The notes under the pieces: model-generated | Database searches by the model: none | Seen by the model: only the letters and a program-made list of their open reading frames with translations | Told to the model about the DNA's origin: nothing | Translations under genes and position numbers: made by a program | In this document: one piece after another, positions 51,609-59,710 of the stretch | Numbering within the stretch: the first letter of the stretch is position 1 | Layout: the number at the start of each line of letters is the position of its first letter | Origin: JABIKK01 sp964622835 | GTDB lineage: Archaea; Nanobdellota; Nanobdellia; SCGC-AAA011-G17; UBA489 | Reading direction: 5' to 3' | DNA length: 64,000 bases | Assembly (NCBI GenBank): GCA_964622835.1 | Contig: CAZUSA010000001.1 | Coordinates: 229,498 to 293,497 of the forward strand

Positions 51609-52328
51609 TTATTTTTGTATGTCTTTCCAGTCAGTTCCACCAGTAAGTAGATGCATACATTTCAAAGAGGTATCTAAGAAAATTGTGTGGCCTTTTTCAC
51701 GGACATCAACGCAGAAGTGTGTATCATCAAAAACTTCTGGCCGTTTAGGATCAATCCTAAATTGTGTGCCTTCTTCAAAGATACTGCGATGGATAAGCAT
51801 ACATCCAAGTCCAACAATTGCAACGGGCAATACTGCATCTTTCCGTACATGTTCATAGGTCAAACGATGAACAAAGGTGCTTTTTTCTGAGTGTTTTTTA
51901 TAGGCAACTGGTAGCACTTCTCGTTTGATAACTTTACCAGATTCAGTAACATGGCTAAACGGTTTAAAATACACTCCAGAAATGACTTTTTTATCATGGG
52001 CTAATAATCGTTCAATAATATCTTTGGGTGGTATAATATCACATTCCAGGCTTAAGAAATAGTCATAACCACCATCAAGAACAGTTTGACGGAGGATGTT
52101 TCGTGATTGGATAAGGCGTTCTCGAGCAGATTCAAGATAGGGTATGTGTTGAACGGGTATTTTTGATGCTTGAATAGTCTTGAAGAAGGTATCATCTTTA
52201 GAGTTATCGACGAGGAGAACGTCCTTGTGAGCGTATGTAAGTGCGTGTAAACCGTTAACATAGCGGTCAAAGCAGTAAGCCTTATGATCAGATATAGGAC
52301 ATCCAACGAGTACTTTTGGTGGTGACAT
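51609..52328 (-). CDS. Glycosyltransferase, GT-A fold
   Basis: A 239-residue protein with VLVGCPISDHKAYCF, VLLVDNSKDDTFF, and FLSLECDIIPPKDII, where the ECD segment takes the place of DxD. A late DDTHFCVDVREKGHTIFLDTSL resembles the acceptor-loop motif. It resembles small archaeal glycosyltransferases (GT2/GT62-like). The gene begins 8 nt after the 3' end of tRNA-Ser and has no TATA box near -26, so it is likely transcribed with the tRNA. It stands apart from the main glycan island. Confidence 0.75.
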   Translation of the reverse strand: MSPPKVLVGCPISDHKAYCFDRYVNGLHALTYAHKDVLLVDNSKDDTFFKTIQASKIPVQHIPYLESARERLIQSRNILRQTVLDGGYDYFLSLECDIIPPKDIIERLLAHDKKVISGVYFKPFSHVTESGKVIKREVLPVAYKKHSEKSTFVHRLTYEHVRKDAVLPVAIVGLGCMLIHRSIFEEGTQFRIDPKRPEVFDDTHFCVDVREKGHTIFLDTSLKCMHLLTGGTDWKDIQK

Positions 52329-52336
52329 AGTATGAA

Positions 52337-52419
52337 CGCCGCGGGCAGGATTTGAACCTACATATCCAAAGGAAACAGGCTTTCAAGGCCTGCGCAATAC
52401 CAGATTATGCGACCGCGGC
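52337..52419 (-). tRNA. tRNA-Ser (anticodon UGA)
   Basis: On the minus strand, acceptor GCCGCGG pairs with CCGCGGC with discriminator G, as usual for Ser. Anticodon stem CAGGC/GCCTG encloses CTTGAAA (anticodon TGA, codon UCA). Long variable arm, T arm GTAGG-TTCAAAT-CCTGC. 83 nt, no intron or encoded CCA. A TATA box (52440-52451) precedes it and a protein gene follows 8 nt after. Confidence 0.95.
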
Positions 52420-52439
52420 ATGGCAGAATCAGGGATGAA

Positions 52440-52451
52440 TGTTTTTTAAAC
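52440..52451 (-). promoter_or_regulatory. TATA box of tRNA-Ser
   Basis: GGTTTAAAAAAC on the minus strand is centred 26-27 nt before the tRNA 5' end and probably serves the tRNA and the glycosyltransferase gene behind it. Confidence 0.5.
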
Positions 52452-53114
52452 CTACCTCATGATACCTAATAACGTTAAAACGAGTCTATCTGCTGCTCGA
52501 ATGATTTCCATTTCGTTAGGTGATGCTCCTTGAACAACAAGGCATCCTTCTTCTTCAAAGACAGCTGTTTCTTCACCAAGACGTAACCATATTACGAGTG
52601 TTCCATCGTGTGAGTCTTCACATGTTTTGATGGTTTGTTCTTCAAGTGATAATTGTGATTCTTCTGTTGGACTCATGAAGGAGCTATTAACAGGTATGTT
52701 ATACAAATGATTGTTGTCAATAAAGTAGTCTATTTCTTTTGCTGCAACAGTTGTTGCTCCGCGCAATTCATCTGATGGTTCAATAGTTACATAGACATTC
52801 GTTGCATCAAGGATTATTTCTTTAACATAGGATGGATCAATAGGTATGTCTTCGAGTGTTCGCGGGTCTTCACGGATGCTCATTAATGTAGGAAATTGTG
52901 CATCGTTGAGGTAGAATTCAAAGATAAAACCTACGCCTGAATCTGCTGGTGAAAAAGGAATGCTGTTATATGTGAAGTATTCACGTTCGATGGCAGTATT
53001 ACTTGCTTGATAAAACCACACACCCATAGCAAGAAGGAGAACAAATCCTACAATAGTTATGATACCAATGGTTCGTTCAGTGTTTTTTGTTGGTTTTGCA
53101 GGTTCGTCTGTCAT
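52452..53114 (-). CDS. Hypothetical membrane-anchored protein (tandem paralogue)
   Basis: A 220-residue protein with one N-terminal membrane segment (about 16-34), a predicted extracellular domain with two widely spaced Cys (near 'KTCEDSHDG' and 'EEEGCLVVQG') and a short C-terminal hydrophobic end. The order of motifs (FxYNxIPF ... C ... Cys-x-x-x-x-G) parallels the 193-residue protein encoded directly before it, so they are probably an ancient duplication. No function is recognised. It overlaps that gene by ATGA. Confidence 0.72.
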   Translation of the reverse strand: MTDEPAKPTKNTERTIGIITIVGFVLLLAMGVWFYQASNTAIEREYFTYNSIPFSPADSGVGFIFEFYLNDAQFPTLMSIREDPRTLEDIPIDPSYVKEIILDATNVYVTIEPSDELRGATTVAAKEIDYFIDNNHLYNIPVNSSFMSPTEESQLSLEEQTIKTCEDSHDGTLVIWLRLGEETAVFEEEGCLVVQGASPNEMEIIRAADRLVLTLLGIMR

Positions 53115-53692
53115 GAAAATATTCCCCCGTGGTACATGATGAGTGCATCAGTAACGCCAAGAAGATAAGATTCTGTTCCTTCAAGTGCAAAACAATTATT
53201 TTCATAGGTTGTTGATCGTTCGCCTGCAAGGGCGTATGTAAAAAGAAGTGTATTTTCTGGAAGTGTGTCACAAGAGTATAAGGGCAGTTCTAAGCAGTGT
53301 TCTTCGTCTGCTGCTGCTTCTGTGCAAGAAAAGTGAATGGTTCGTTCTCTGTTAAGATTGAAGGCAAGTTCTTGCATGTAAACGACGGTTGCTTGGTTGG
53401 ATACGTCAAGGTAAAGTGTGGGTGTAGCTAGAAAGTCTTGAAGGAATGATGGTGAAAGATGATCAATAAATCCTTCTACTGTTGTAGGGTCATAACGTGT
53501 CCTATAGGTAATATCGTTAATAGTAAAGAGATATGTGCCACTATCTTGTCGGAAGACAATGTCATTGTATTTTATTGTTGTTGAATCGTCTGATAGTCCA
53601 CCAATGACAACACCAAACATACTCAAGACCATAATACCTATGATAAAAAGGGGAAGAAAAAGTTTACTTTTTTGTTTTGTTGTACGTCGCAT
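53111..53692 (-). CDS. Hypothetical membrane-anchored protein (tandem paralogue)
   Basis: A 193-residue protein with an N-terminal basic start, one membrane segment (about 10-30, ending near GVVIGG) and an extracellular domain with Cys pairs (HFSCTEAAADEEHC, YSCDTL, NNCFALEG). It resembles the protein encoded next (52452-53114) in motif order and length. Both may be secretory or surface components of one complex. The 9-nt gap to the preceding gene and the 4-nt overlap with the next show one operon from 54151. Confidence 0.72.
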   Translation of the reverse strand: MRRTTKQKSKLFLPLFIIGIMVLSMFGVVIGGLSDDSTTIKYNDIVFRQDSGTYLFTINDITYRTRYDPTTVEGFIDHLSPSFLQDFLATPTLYLDVSNQATVVYMQELAFNLNRERTIHFSCTEAAADEEHCLELPLYSCDTLPENTLLFTYALAGERSTTYENNCFALEGTESYLLGVTDALIMYHGGIFS

Positions 53693-53701
53693 CGTCTCTG
53701 C

Positions 53702-54151
53702 TTATCCAATGTATTTTTCTGCTTCAGCTGTATCTTTTTTTGACGTGGTTGGTGTTGCAAGTGAGGGCATTGGTATGTGTGATGGTAATGCCATGTCTTG
53801 TTCAAGTTCGAGTGCTTTGATATTACATCGGTCAAGAATGTTATTAATGACGGGTATAGAGACATCTTTTGGAAGTTTTTTTGTTGTTTTCCAGAGGTCA
53901 AGTACTTTTTTTGCTTCATCTTGTGGAAGCATGTAATTAACTGTTCCTAAGATTTTTAAGGAAACAATATCAGGATTATAATCAACACTAAATTCAAAAG
54001 CAAATCCGAGAACGGTGCTTCCACCACTAGATAGACGTGAAGACTCTTCATAGACCTCTTTAAGGTCCATATCATAGCGCACTTTCATGCCTTTAATGAG
54101 TTTCTTTTTGCGTTCTACGGCTATTTTTTTGAAGTTAAATCCTACGATCAT
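53702..54151 (-). CDS. Hypothetical cytosolic protein, possible SecB-like fold
   Basis: A 149-residue soluble protein. The pattern of beta strands (VGFNFKKIAVERKK, VLGFAFEFSVDYNPDIVSLKILGTVNYML) then a helical segment (AKKVLDLWKTTKKLP, IPVINNILDRCNIKALELEQDMAL) and a proline-rich end (PSHIPMPSL) recalls SecB-like chaperone domains, but no residue signature proves it. It is the first gene in an operon with two membrane-anchored proteins. ATG 54151 is chosen because the TATA at 54173-54183 is 26 nt upstream; a longer frame to 54169 would include part of that promoter. Confidence 0.7.
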   Translation of the reverse strand: MIVGFNFKKIAVERKKKLIKGMKVRYDMDLKEVYEESSRLSSGGSTVLGFAFEFSVDYNPDIVSLKILGTVNYMLPQDEAKKVLDLWKTTKKLPKDVSIPVINNILDRCNIKALELEQDMALPSHIPMPSLATPTTSKKDTAEAEKYIG

Positions 54152-54172
54152 TGTACTGGCTGTGCGCAAATG

Positions 54173-54183
54173 ACGGTTTATAT
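54173..54183 (-). promoter_or_regulatory. TATA box for the gene at 54151
   Basis: On the minus strand ATATATAAACC is centred about 27 nt before ATG 54151. A leaderless mRNA is predicted. Confidence 0.5.
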
Positions 54184-54215
54184 ATGTTACGTTAATTGAA
54201 TAGATAGTTTTGAGA

Positions 54216-54255
54216 AAAAAAAGAAGAAAAGAAGTGTAGCGTTTTACCGCTACAC
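54216..54255 (-). terminator. Intrinsic terminator of the S-layer gene
   Basis: On the minus strand GTGTAGCG (54255-54248) and CGCTACAC (54241-54234) form a perfect 8-bp stem with a 6-nt loop, followed by TTCTTTTCTTCTTTTTTTCTC, a T-rich tract. It lies 10 nt after the S-layer stop codon. Confidence 0.8.
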
Positions 54256-54264
54256 AACTTAGCT

Positions 54265-56901
54265 TTAAACCATAGCCATATTACTGGATAGGTCGTTATT
54301 TGCATAATCCTCTAGGATCTTAGCAGCTCTTCTCGTATCTTCACCATCGGTTCCAGCTACGAGTAATGCAACATTGTCGCCGTTGTCAACCATTTCTAGA
54401 ACAGCTTCACCAGGTCCGTAAGACCAAGCACTACATGCTCCGAAAAGTTCCGCTGCGACGGTATTTGCACATGGACCACCAACAACAATTGCGTTCCAGT
54501 CTGAGATGTCATCAACATCAGAGTCTAGTAGGTTAGCAAGTGTTAGATCTGCTATTTCACAGTTAACGCTTGTTGCCGTTTTAGTTGTTGTCGTATCACC
54601 GAAGGTCACGAACACACGAGCGCCTCTCTGCGTGAGTGGGTACTCAATGGTTAGTGTTTCCGGGTTGTCCGTTGACGACGGGTCATACAGGGTGTATAAA
54701 GCACCGTAGTCTGACATACCATAGTAGTAATCGTCGTTATCTGCGTCTTCCAAAAGTGCTTGGATACCACCAGAACTGTGTGCTAGACTTTCATTAATGA
54801 GAATTCCAATCTCATTATTTGATCGGTCATCAATTACAACAGTTACATTTTCGTGTGTAGCTGCTGTACCAGCACTAGTTGGTCCAACTTCATCGAAATC
54901 CTCTGATAGAGTGATTAAGGTAAAGTTAACATTGGCAGTAGAGATAGTCTCTCCTGTATTTGTCCAAGTTCCATTGTCACCAATAGCACTACCAACATCA
55001 GCAGTCCAAACTCCACCTGTGGAATTTGAGTGGTCACCTAAATCAAGGATTCCACCGCCGTTAATGGTAACTCTGACTTCTTCCAGAGAAGCACTACCAT
55101 CACCATCAAGATCAATGATTAATGGAGGGTTTGTACTACCTGTAGTGTTGGTTACATAAACTTTGTATGTTGTTCCACCAATAACAAGATCAGCATCACC
55201 GATTGTACCGTTACCATTACCATTAAGTGTTGTCCAAAGAGAGAATGTTACTTCTTTGGTATCACCAGTTGCCATATCCTTGAATTTTAATGTTCTATCG
55301 CTTGCATCGTAGTTATCGTAACGAAGTACATGCGAAATAGCATCATTGTCCAAACCATCAGCAGTATCTATATCACTTAATAAAAAGTAATCTAAATGTC
55401 CAACGGTTGGTAAGTTATGTGTGGAGTTACCTAATGAAGAATAGTTTCCTTCTTCAAAGACAAAGTCTCTATCATCGTTACCATACTTGAAGGTTCCGCC
55501 TTCGTTTGTAATGAATGGTACGTTGTACACTAAACCTTGTTTGTTTTCAAAGATAAGACTGTATTCATCGTCACCTTTTGGATCCAACTTTACAATACTT
55601 GTTTGTACATCATCAAGACCTTCGTATCGAATGTCCCATGCTGTTCCAAGCATTCCTTGTGGTTCTTCTAGGTATTCACGAACACCGTGTTCAGGTTCTA
55701 CCCAGATGTCTACACCATTAAGTGAGTCTGCTGAGAGTCTGTACTTAATCGATGAAAGTTCAAGTTTACTTCCGCTTGAGGATGTCGATGCAGATATTGA
55801 AGCAAGAGCGTTTGTAATCTCTTCGTTGTCAATTTCTACTCGTTGTTCAAAGACGGTATCAGTGTAGGTTAGATCTTCAAGAACAAGTTTGCTTGCACCT
55901 AAGTACAATTCAACAATATCTCCTGATCCTGCTTCACCAGCTTCGTTAAGAACAATATCGCTAACACCAACGAGCGTATCGTCGTTTAATGTTGTTGTTT
56001 GACTGTCCTTAAGTTGTTTAGTGATTTCACCGTTAATCTCAAAGGTTACTGTTGCAGGTGTAACATCTTCAATAATCATTACGGTTACTTCGAAGTCTTT
56101 TCCATCAATGTTGTAGGTTTTTGTTTCACCTTCACCAAGAATGTCGAAAACTGCGCCACCGAGCATAGTTAATTTGATGTCTGCTGCTGCAGTATCCACA
56201 CTTGTTTCAACAATTGAATATGTTGTTCCAAGAATGAGGATTTCTTCATCTTCTAAGTCTGGTAATTCTCCAGATGTTACTTCACTTTCAAGTCCTGATT
56301 CGAATTCTAATTCGTATTCGAAGAAAGCAAGATTTACATTTGTAGGATCTGTGCTATCAGGGATGTATAAGTAATCTCCAACGTATCCGTCAAAGATTCC
56401 TTCACTTTCAGTAAAGTTTACTACGGGTGCATTTGTAATTGCATTAGAATTATCTAAAAACCGTAGGTATTGATTGAAATTTGTTGAACCTTCGTCAGTA
56501 GTTATTTTTCCACCAGCAAGACCGCCACCAAGTACTTCAACATCTGTTAAAGTTTCTCGTACGTCTCCGATGCTTTCACGTAGTTCTAGTAAGTCACTAG
56601 CGTGTGAAATTTCTACTGCGTCGCCAGATACACTAGTAAGACTAGCGCCTGCTGCTCCACAAACTTTGCTATCAAATTGTAGTTGCTCTACAATGTCAAG
56701 AGCACCAATTGTATCTATAGATCTTGCATCAGCACCAACCACAATTGCGAGGTTAGATACACCTTTACCATTCACGATAAAGGGCGCTGGAAAATCCGCG
56801 AGGTCTGGTTGTGCGATTGCGCCGGTTAATGATGCACCGAGCATTGCCATTCCAGTTCCGATTGCTGTAATTCTTTTAACAGCTCTTTTTAGTCTTTGCA
56901 T
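54265..56901 (-). CDS. S-layer protein, methanococcal type
   Basis: An 878-residue S-layer protein. Signal peptide residues 1-30 (basic start then AIGTGMAMLGASLTGAIAQ). The N-terminal domain has the FIVNGKGVSNLAIVVGADARSIDTIGALDI pattern of the methanococcal S_layer_N domain, and the C-terminus has CSAWSYGPGEAVLEMVDNGDNVALLVAGTDGEDTRRAAK, the S_layer_C pattern. Numerous NxS/T sequons predict N-glycosylation by AglB. There is no C-terminal membrane anchor, as in methanococcal S-layers. The gene is flanked by its own promoter, a long leader with a GGAGG ribosome site and a strong terminator, so it is a separate, probably highly expressed unit. Confidence 0.93.
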   Translation of the reverse strand: MQRLKRAVKRITAIGTGMAMLGASLTGAIAQPDLADFPAPFIVNGKGVSNLAIVVGADARSIDTIGALDIVEQLQFDSKVCGAAGASLTSVSGDAVEISHASDLLELRESIGDVRETLTDVEVLGGGLAGGKITTDEGSTNFNQYLRFLDNSNAITNAPVVNFTESEGIFDGYVGDYLYIPDSTDPTNVNLAFFEYELEFESGLESEVTSGELPDLEDEEILILGTTYSIVETSVDTAAADIKLTMLGGAVFDILGEGETKTYNIDGKDFEVTVMIIEDVTPATVTFEINGEITKQLKDSQTTTLNDDTLVGVSDIVLNEAGEAGSGDIVELYLGASKLVLEDLTYTDTVFEQRVEIDNEEITNALASISASTSSSGSKLELSSIKYRLSADSLNGVDIWVEPEHGVREYLEEPQGMLGTAWDIRYEGLDDVQTSIVKLDPKGDDEYSLIFENKQGLVYNVPFITNEGGTFKYGNDDRDFVFEEGNYSSLGNSTHNLPTVGHLDYFLLSDIDTADGLDNDAISHVLRYDNYDASDRTLKFKDMATGDTKEVTFSLWTTLNGNGNGTIGDADLVIGGTTYKVYVTNTTGSTNPPLIIDLDGDGSASLEEVRVTINGGGILDLGDHSNSTGGVWTADVGSAIGDNGTWTNTGETISTANVNFTLITLSEDFDEVGPTSAGTAATHENVTVVIDDRSNNEIGILINESLAHSSGGIQALLEDADNDDYYYGMSDYGALYTLYDPSSTDNPETLTIEYPLTQRGARVFVTFGDTTTTKTATSVNCEIADLTLANLLDSDVDDISDWNAIVVGGPCANTVAAELFGACSAWSYGPGEAVLEMVDNGDNVALLVAGTDGEDTRRAAKILEDYANNDLSSNMAMV

Positions 56902-57050
56902 TTGTTAAACACCTCCGTAATGTTTAACGCTAAACATGTTTTAGTTTCTCTCACAAATTCTTGTGAGATTCTATCTGCGTCCACACGGACAGTTTTGTCT
57001 ATGTTATGTTATTACTATAGGCTGTTGTATCGCTGATCGATTTATAAAGA
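56902..57050 (-). promoter_or_regulatory. Promoter and structured leader of the S-layer gene
   Basis: A TATA element (CTTTATAAATCG, 57038-57049 on the minus strand) predicts a start near 57018 and a leader of about 117 nt. In it: hairpin GTCC-GTGT-GGAC (56979-56990), hairpin TCTCACAA-GAAT-TTGTGAGA (56949-56968), and two overlapping hairpins around the ribosome site. Stem A pairs 56931-56937 with 56920-56926; stem B pairs 56921-56928 with 56904-56911, with GGAGG in its loop. A and B share a strand and cannot coexist. Confidence 0.7.
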
Positions 57051-57174
57051 TGTAGCTGGTAGCGTATACATATTAGTGCTGCATTGCCCGTTCATAAAGG
57101 ATACAGCTGTTTTTGAGAAATTGAGGCCTTTCTGAGAAAAGCGCTTGTTAAAAGCTATCACTGAAGAGTGCGCA

Positions 57175-57612
57175 TTATTGTGTGCAGAGTTGAAGTTGAG
57201 TTTCATAGGCAAGTCCGTCCGTAACGAAAACATAATGTGATACTAATCCTAATGAGCAGAGTCCTGTGGAATAAAAGGCTTCCTCTTGATAGGTTGCCGT
57301 AAAGGAATAGAGCGTTCCAGGGCGTAAAATGACTAAATATGCCTCTTGGAGGGCTTCTTCCAGCAGTATACAGTCCTTAGGGTCTTTGTGGCAGGCAACA
57401 ATGAGTTCTTCAAATGTTTGGTCACCATATGCAGGGAAAGAGACTTTCATGAGGGTTTGAAGGGCTCGTTCGGCTTCAAGGCTGGTTCGTTGGTTGGTTA
57501 ATGAGCTCCCTTGGGCTAAATTAACAAATCCAAGGTAAATAACACCTAAAACAAGGAGAATAACGACTATGACAAGTAATCCTAGGACTTCTGATTGGGC
57601 TTTTCGTGTCAT
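57175..57612 (-). CDS. Type IV pilin-like protein
   Basis: A 145-residue protein with the class-III leader (MTRKAQSEVLG) and a long N-terminal hydrophobic helix (about 9-29), as in archaeal pilins/archaellins. The rest has a small domain with Cys pairs (ACHKDPKDC, LCSLG, QLCTQ at the C-terminus). Probably cleaved at RKA by a prepilin peptidase and incorporated in a surface filament. Last gene of the operon; it overlaps the gene before by ATGA. Confidence 0.78.
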   Translation of the reverse strand: MTRKAQSEVLGLLVIVVILLVLGVIYLGFVNLAQGSSLTNQRTSLEAERALQTLMKVSFPAYGDQTFEELIVACHKDPKDCILLEEALQEAYLVILRPGTLYSFTATYQEEAFYSTGLCSLGLVSHYVFVTDGLAYETQLQLCTQ

Positions 57613-58160
57613 ATGGCTATACTCCCGTAATGTGCTATTGAGAGTCGTCCTACACGATAGATGTCTATTTCTGGGAAATATAACGCAACAATCGTTGAAA
57701 CGACTGCTCCGGGCTTATTTTCTGGATTATAGTCATAAACTGTCCATGTATCACAGTTATTGGGGTAGTCTACTTGAATATAATGGGCTATATCACATTC
57801 GACGCCAACACTTGTTGTAGGCGGCGGCGGATAGAGTTGTGTAAACGTGACTGATTTTGCTCCGAAGACTTGTTTGTAATGCACGTTGTGTTCGCCGAGT
57901 ATCTGTTGGAAGGGCAAAAACTTTGCTGTGTCTATACAATCGTCTGTTGCACAGGCAAATTCTGGTAATGCTACGGTTTGTGTGAGTAAAATGGTTGCTT
58001 GTCGTTCGCTTAATTCGTCGGGTAGTTGTTTGTTTCGTTCTGCGGCAAAGCGAAAGTAGATGACAATGAGTAATAAGATGATAACAACAACGACGAACAT
58101 GACTAACATGGTTTCTGAGATGTGGACTTGACCGCGTTTTTTTAGTAGATTGTTGGACAT
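57609..58160 (-). CDS. Type IV pilin-like protein
   Basis: A 183-residue protein with the KKRGQVHISE leader and hydrophobic helix (about 16-38), a classic archaeal class-III prepilin start. The head domain has two Cys pairs (FACATDDC; VECDIAHYI; NNCDTW). Likely minor pilin or pseudopilin. It starts 19 nt inside the upstream gene and shares ATGA with the downstream gene, so the set is tightly co-translated. Confidence 0.8.
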   Translation of the reverse strand: MSNNLLKKRGQVHISETMLVMFVVVVIILLLIVIYFRFAAERNKQLPDELSERQATILLTQTVALPEFACATDDCIDTAKFLPFQQILGEHNVHYKQVFGAKSVTFTQLYPPPPTTSVGVECDIAHYIQVDYPNNCDTWTVYDYNPENKPGAVVSTIVALYFPEIDIYRVGRLSIAHYGSIAI

Positions 58161-59149
58161 TGTGCTCCTTCCATTTTTATGTTGTGTTGTATAAGTTTAT
58201 CATGAACAATGGTGTATTCTTGTTTTGTTATTGCTTGTTCAAAGCGTTGTAACAAGAGTGTTCCTTCTTGGAATAAATCTCTACAGTGTTGGTCTTGTAT
58301 TTTTCCTATGAGTCGCGAAAGTTTATGTTCGTACAATTGTGTTATGCTTCGTAGTCGTTGGATGGTATGTGTTTGCACACATTGATAGCCACTGCCTGAA
58401 AAAAGTAAACCGTATAAGACGTCATCGTTCAAATAGTACACATCTTCACTGCGTCCGTCACTGTCGGTAACGGTTGCTGTTTGTTGATCTTGGTTGATGA
58501 GTATAACCGTTAGTGGCGTGTATGTTCGTACGACGGAATATAATTCTTCTACGTTATTTGGTGGTGATCCAAAGAAGGCAACGGTTGCTGTTTCTGCTCC
58601 CTTAAGTTGTGATGCTAAAAATGTTGGATCAAAACTATTTCGTGGTATAATTTTTACGTTAAATGGTTCAGGTATACGCTCGACTAATGTTTGTACCTCA
58701 TCTAATGATGACGTATCACTCACGACAAAGATGCGTGTTGATGGGTTACTAAGATAATATAATTGTGCAATAGGATAGGGATATGACCATTGTCGCGTCC
58801 ATACGGTAAGATATTCTCCCGATAACTGTGGAGGAGCAAACAGTGCATGGGGTGTTGTTCGTGAATAATGATTGACTGTTCCTAGTTGTCCAACGCGTAT
58901 GTCTCTACATTGGAATGTTAAGTCAAAGTCATCACGTAAATCAAAGGTATCATATTGTTCTCCTACACCAAAGGCATCAAGACGATCGTCGATGTCTAAG
59001 AGTATTTGTTGTCCTTCAAGCGTTTGTCCTCCTTCAATATGCACCCATGAAAAACGAACGAAAAATAAGAGGATAAGTCCACCTGCTATGACACCAAAGA
59101 TCCATTTGAATAAAAGATTCGCATCTCCTTTGTTATTGAAGAAATTCAT
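58142..59149 (-). CDS. Pilin-like membrane-anchored protein
   Basis: A 335-residue protein starting MNFFNNKGDANLLFKWIFG, with an N-terminal hydrophobic helix (about 12-33). The head domain is larger than in ordinary pilins and holds strand-rich segments and Cys pairs (TFQCRDI; YQCVQT; DQHCRDLF; AQCPTIY at the C-terminus). Function unknown; by position and topology it may be a minor pilin. ATG overlaps the upstream gene by 4 nt. Confidence 0.76.
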   Translation of the reverse strand: MNFFNNKGDANLLFKWIFGVIAGGLILLFFVRFSWVHIEGGQTLEGQQILLDIDDRLDAFGVGEQYDTFDLRDDFDLTFQCRDIRVGQLGTVNHYSRTTPHALFAPPQLSGEYLTVWTRQWSYPYPIAQLYYLSNPSTRIFVVSDTSSLDEVQTLVERIPEPFNVKIIPRNSFDPTFLASQLKGAETATVAFFGSPPNNVEELYSVVRTYTPLTVILINQDQQTATVTDSDGRSEDVYYLNDDVLYGLLFSGSGYQCVQTHTIQRLRSITQLYEHKLSRLIGKIQDQHCRDLFQEGTLLLQRFEQAITKQEYTIVHDKLIQHNIKMEGAQCPTIY

Positions 59150-59673
59150 GGTAGACGGACACCAACCTTGGGTGTGTTGTCTGCAAGATAGTTATAAAGA
59201 ACCAATGAAACACCTTTGTTTGTGTTTTCAATACACAGGGGGTTTTGTTGTGTTACATCATGCGTAAATTCTTCAAGGGTATAATCTGGATATGGTGGTG
59301 GATATGCAGCAATAGGTAGTAAGAAAAGATTTTCATAAATACTAGTGTCCATATAATAGTAGAGTTCTTCGTCTAGTGCAGCAAGTGCATCTGTGGAAAG
59401 GGTAAATGATTGCCCAGGGTTAAAGAAACACACATGGGTTACTTTTTTTGGTAAGGCGTTTGATTGAAAGGATATTGCACTGCCACTGTCATAATGGTAG
59501 ACAACGTCAATGTCGCGTTCAAGATCTAAGACAAACGTACTTACCTGTGTAATATCTTTTGCATGAATTATTTTTGTTAATGATCCAAAGCCAAAGTAAA
59601 GAACTAATGCCATCATGATGATGACAGAAATGTATACGATGGGCATGCCTACTATTTGACCTCTCTTATGCAT
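59146..59673 (-). CDS. Pilin-like protein with KRGQ leader
   Basis: A 175-residue protein with the class-III leader MHKRGQIVGMPI and a hydrophobic helix (about 8-28). The head domain contains a Cys pair (HVCFFNPG, PLCIENTNKG). It is likely a minor pilin. The ATG 59673 has a TATA box 26 nt before it, so besides the operon this gene may start its own mRNA for the last four genes. Confidence 0.78.
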   Translation of the reverse strand: MHKRGQIVGMPIVYISVIIMMALVLYFGFGSLTKIIHAKDITQVSTFVLDLERDIDVVYHYDSGSAISFQSNALPKKVTHVCFFNPGQSFTLSTDALAALDEELYYYMDTSIYENLFLLPIAAYPPPYPDYTLEEFTHDVTQQNPLCIENTNKGVSLVLYNYLADNTPKVGVRLP

Positions 59674-59692
59674 AAAAAATGAAGTAAGAAGG

Positions 59693-59703
59693 AGCTATTT
59701 AAA
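59693..59703 (-). promoter_or_regulatory. TATA box for the pilin-like gene at 59673
   Basis: GTTTTAAATAG on the minus strand is centred 26 nt before ATG 59673. Confidence 0.5.
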
Positions 59704-59710
59704 ACTACCT

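Noticed and set aside
57042..57233. Small minus-strand open frame of 63 codons before the S-layer gene
   Set aside because: It mostly covers the 3' end of the pilin-like gene in another frame and the S-layer promoter; no ribosome site or TATA fits it.
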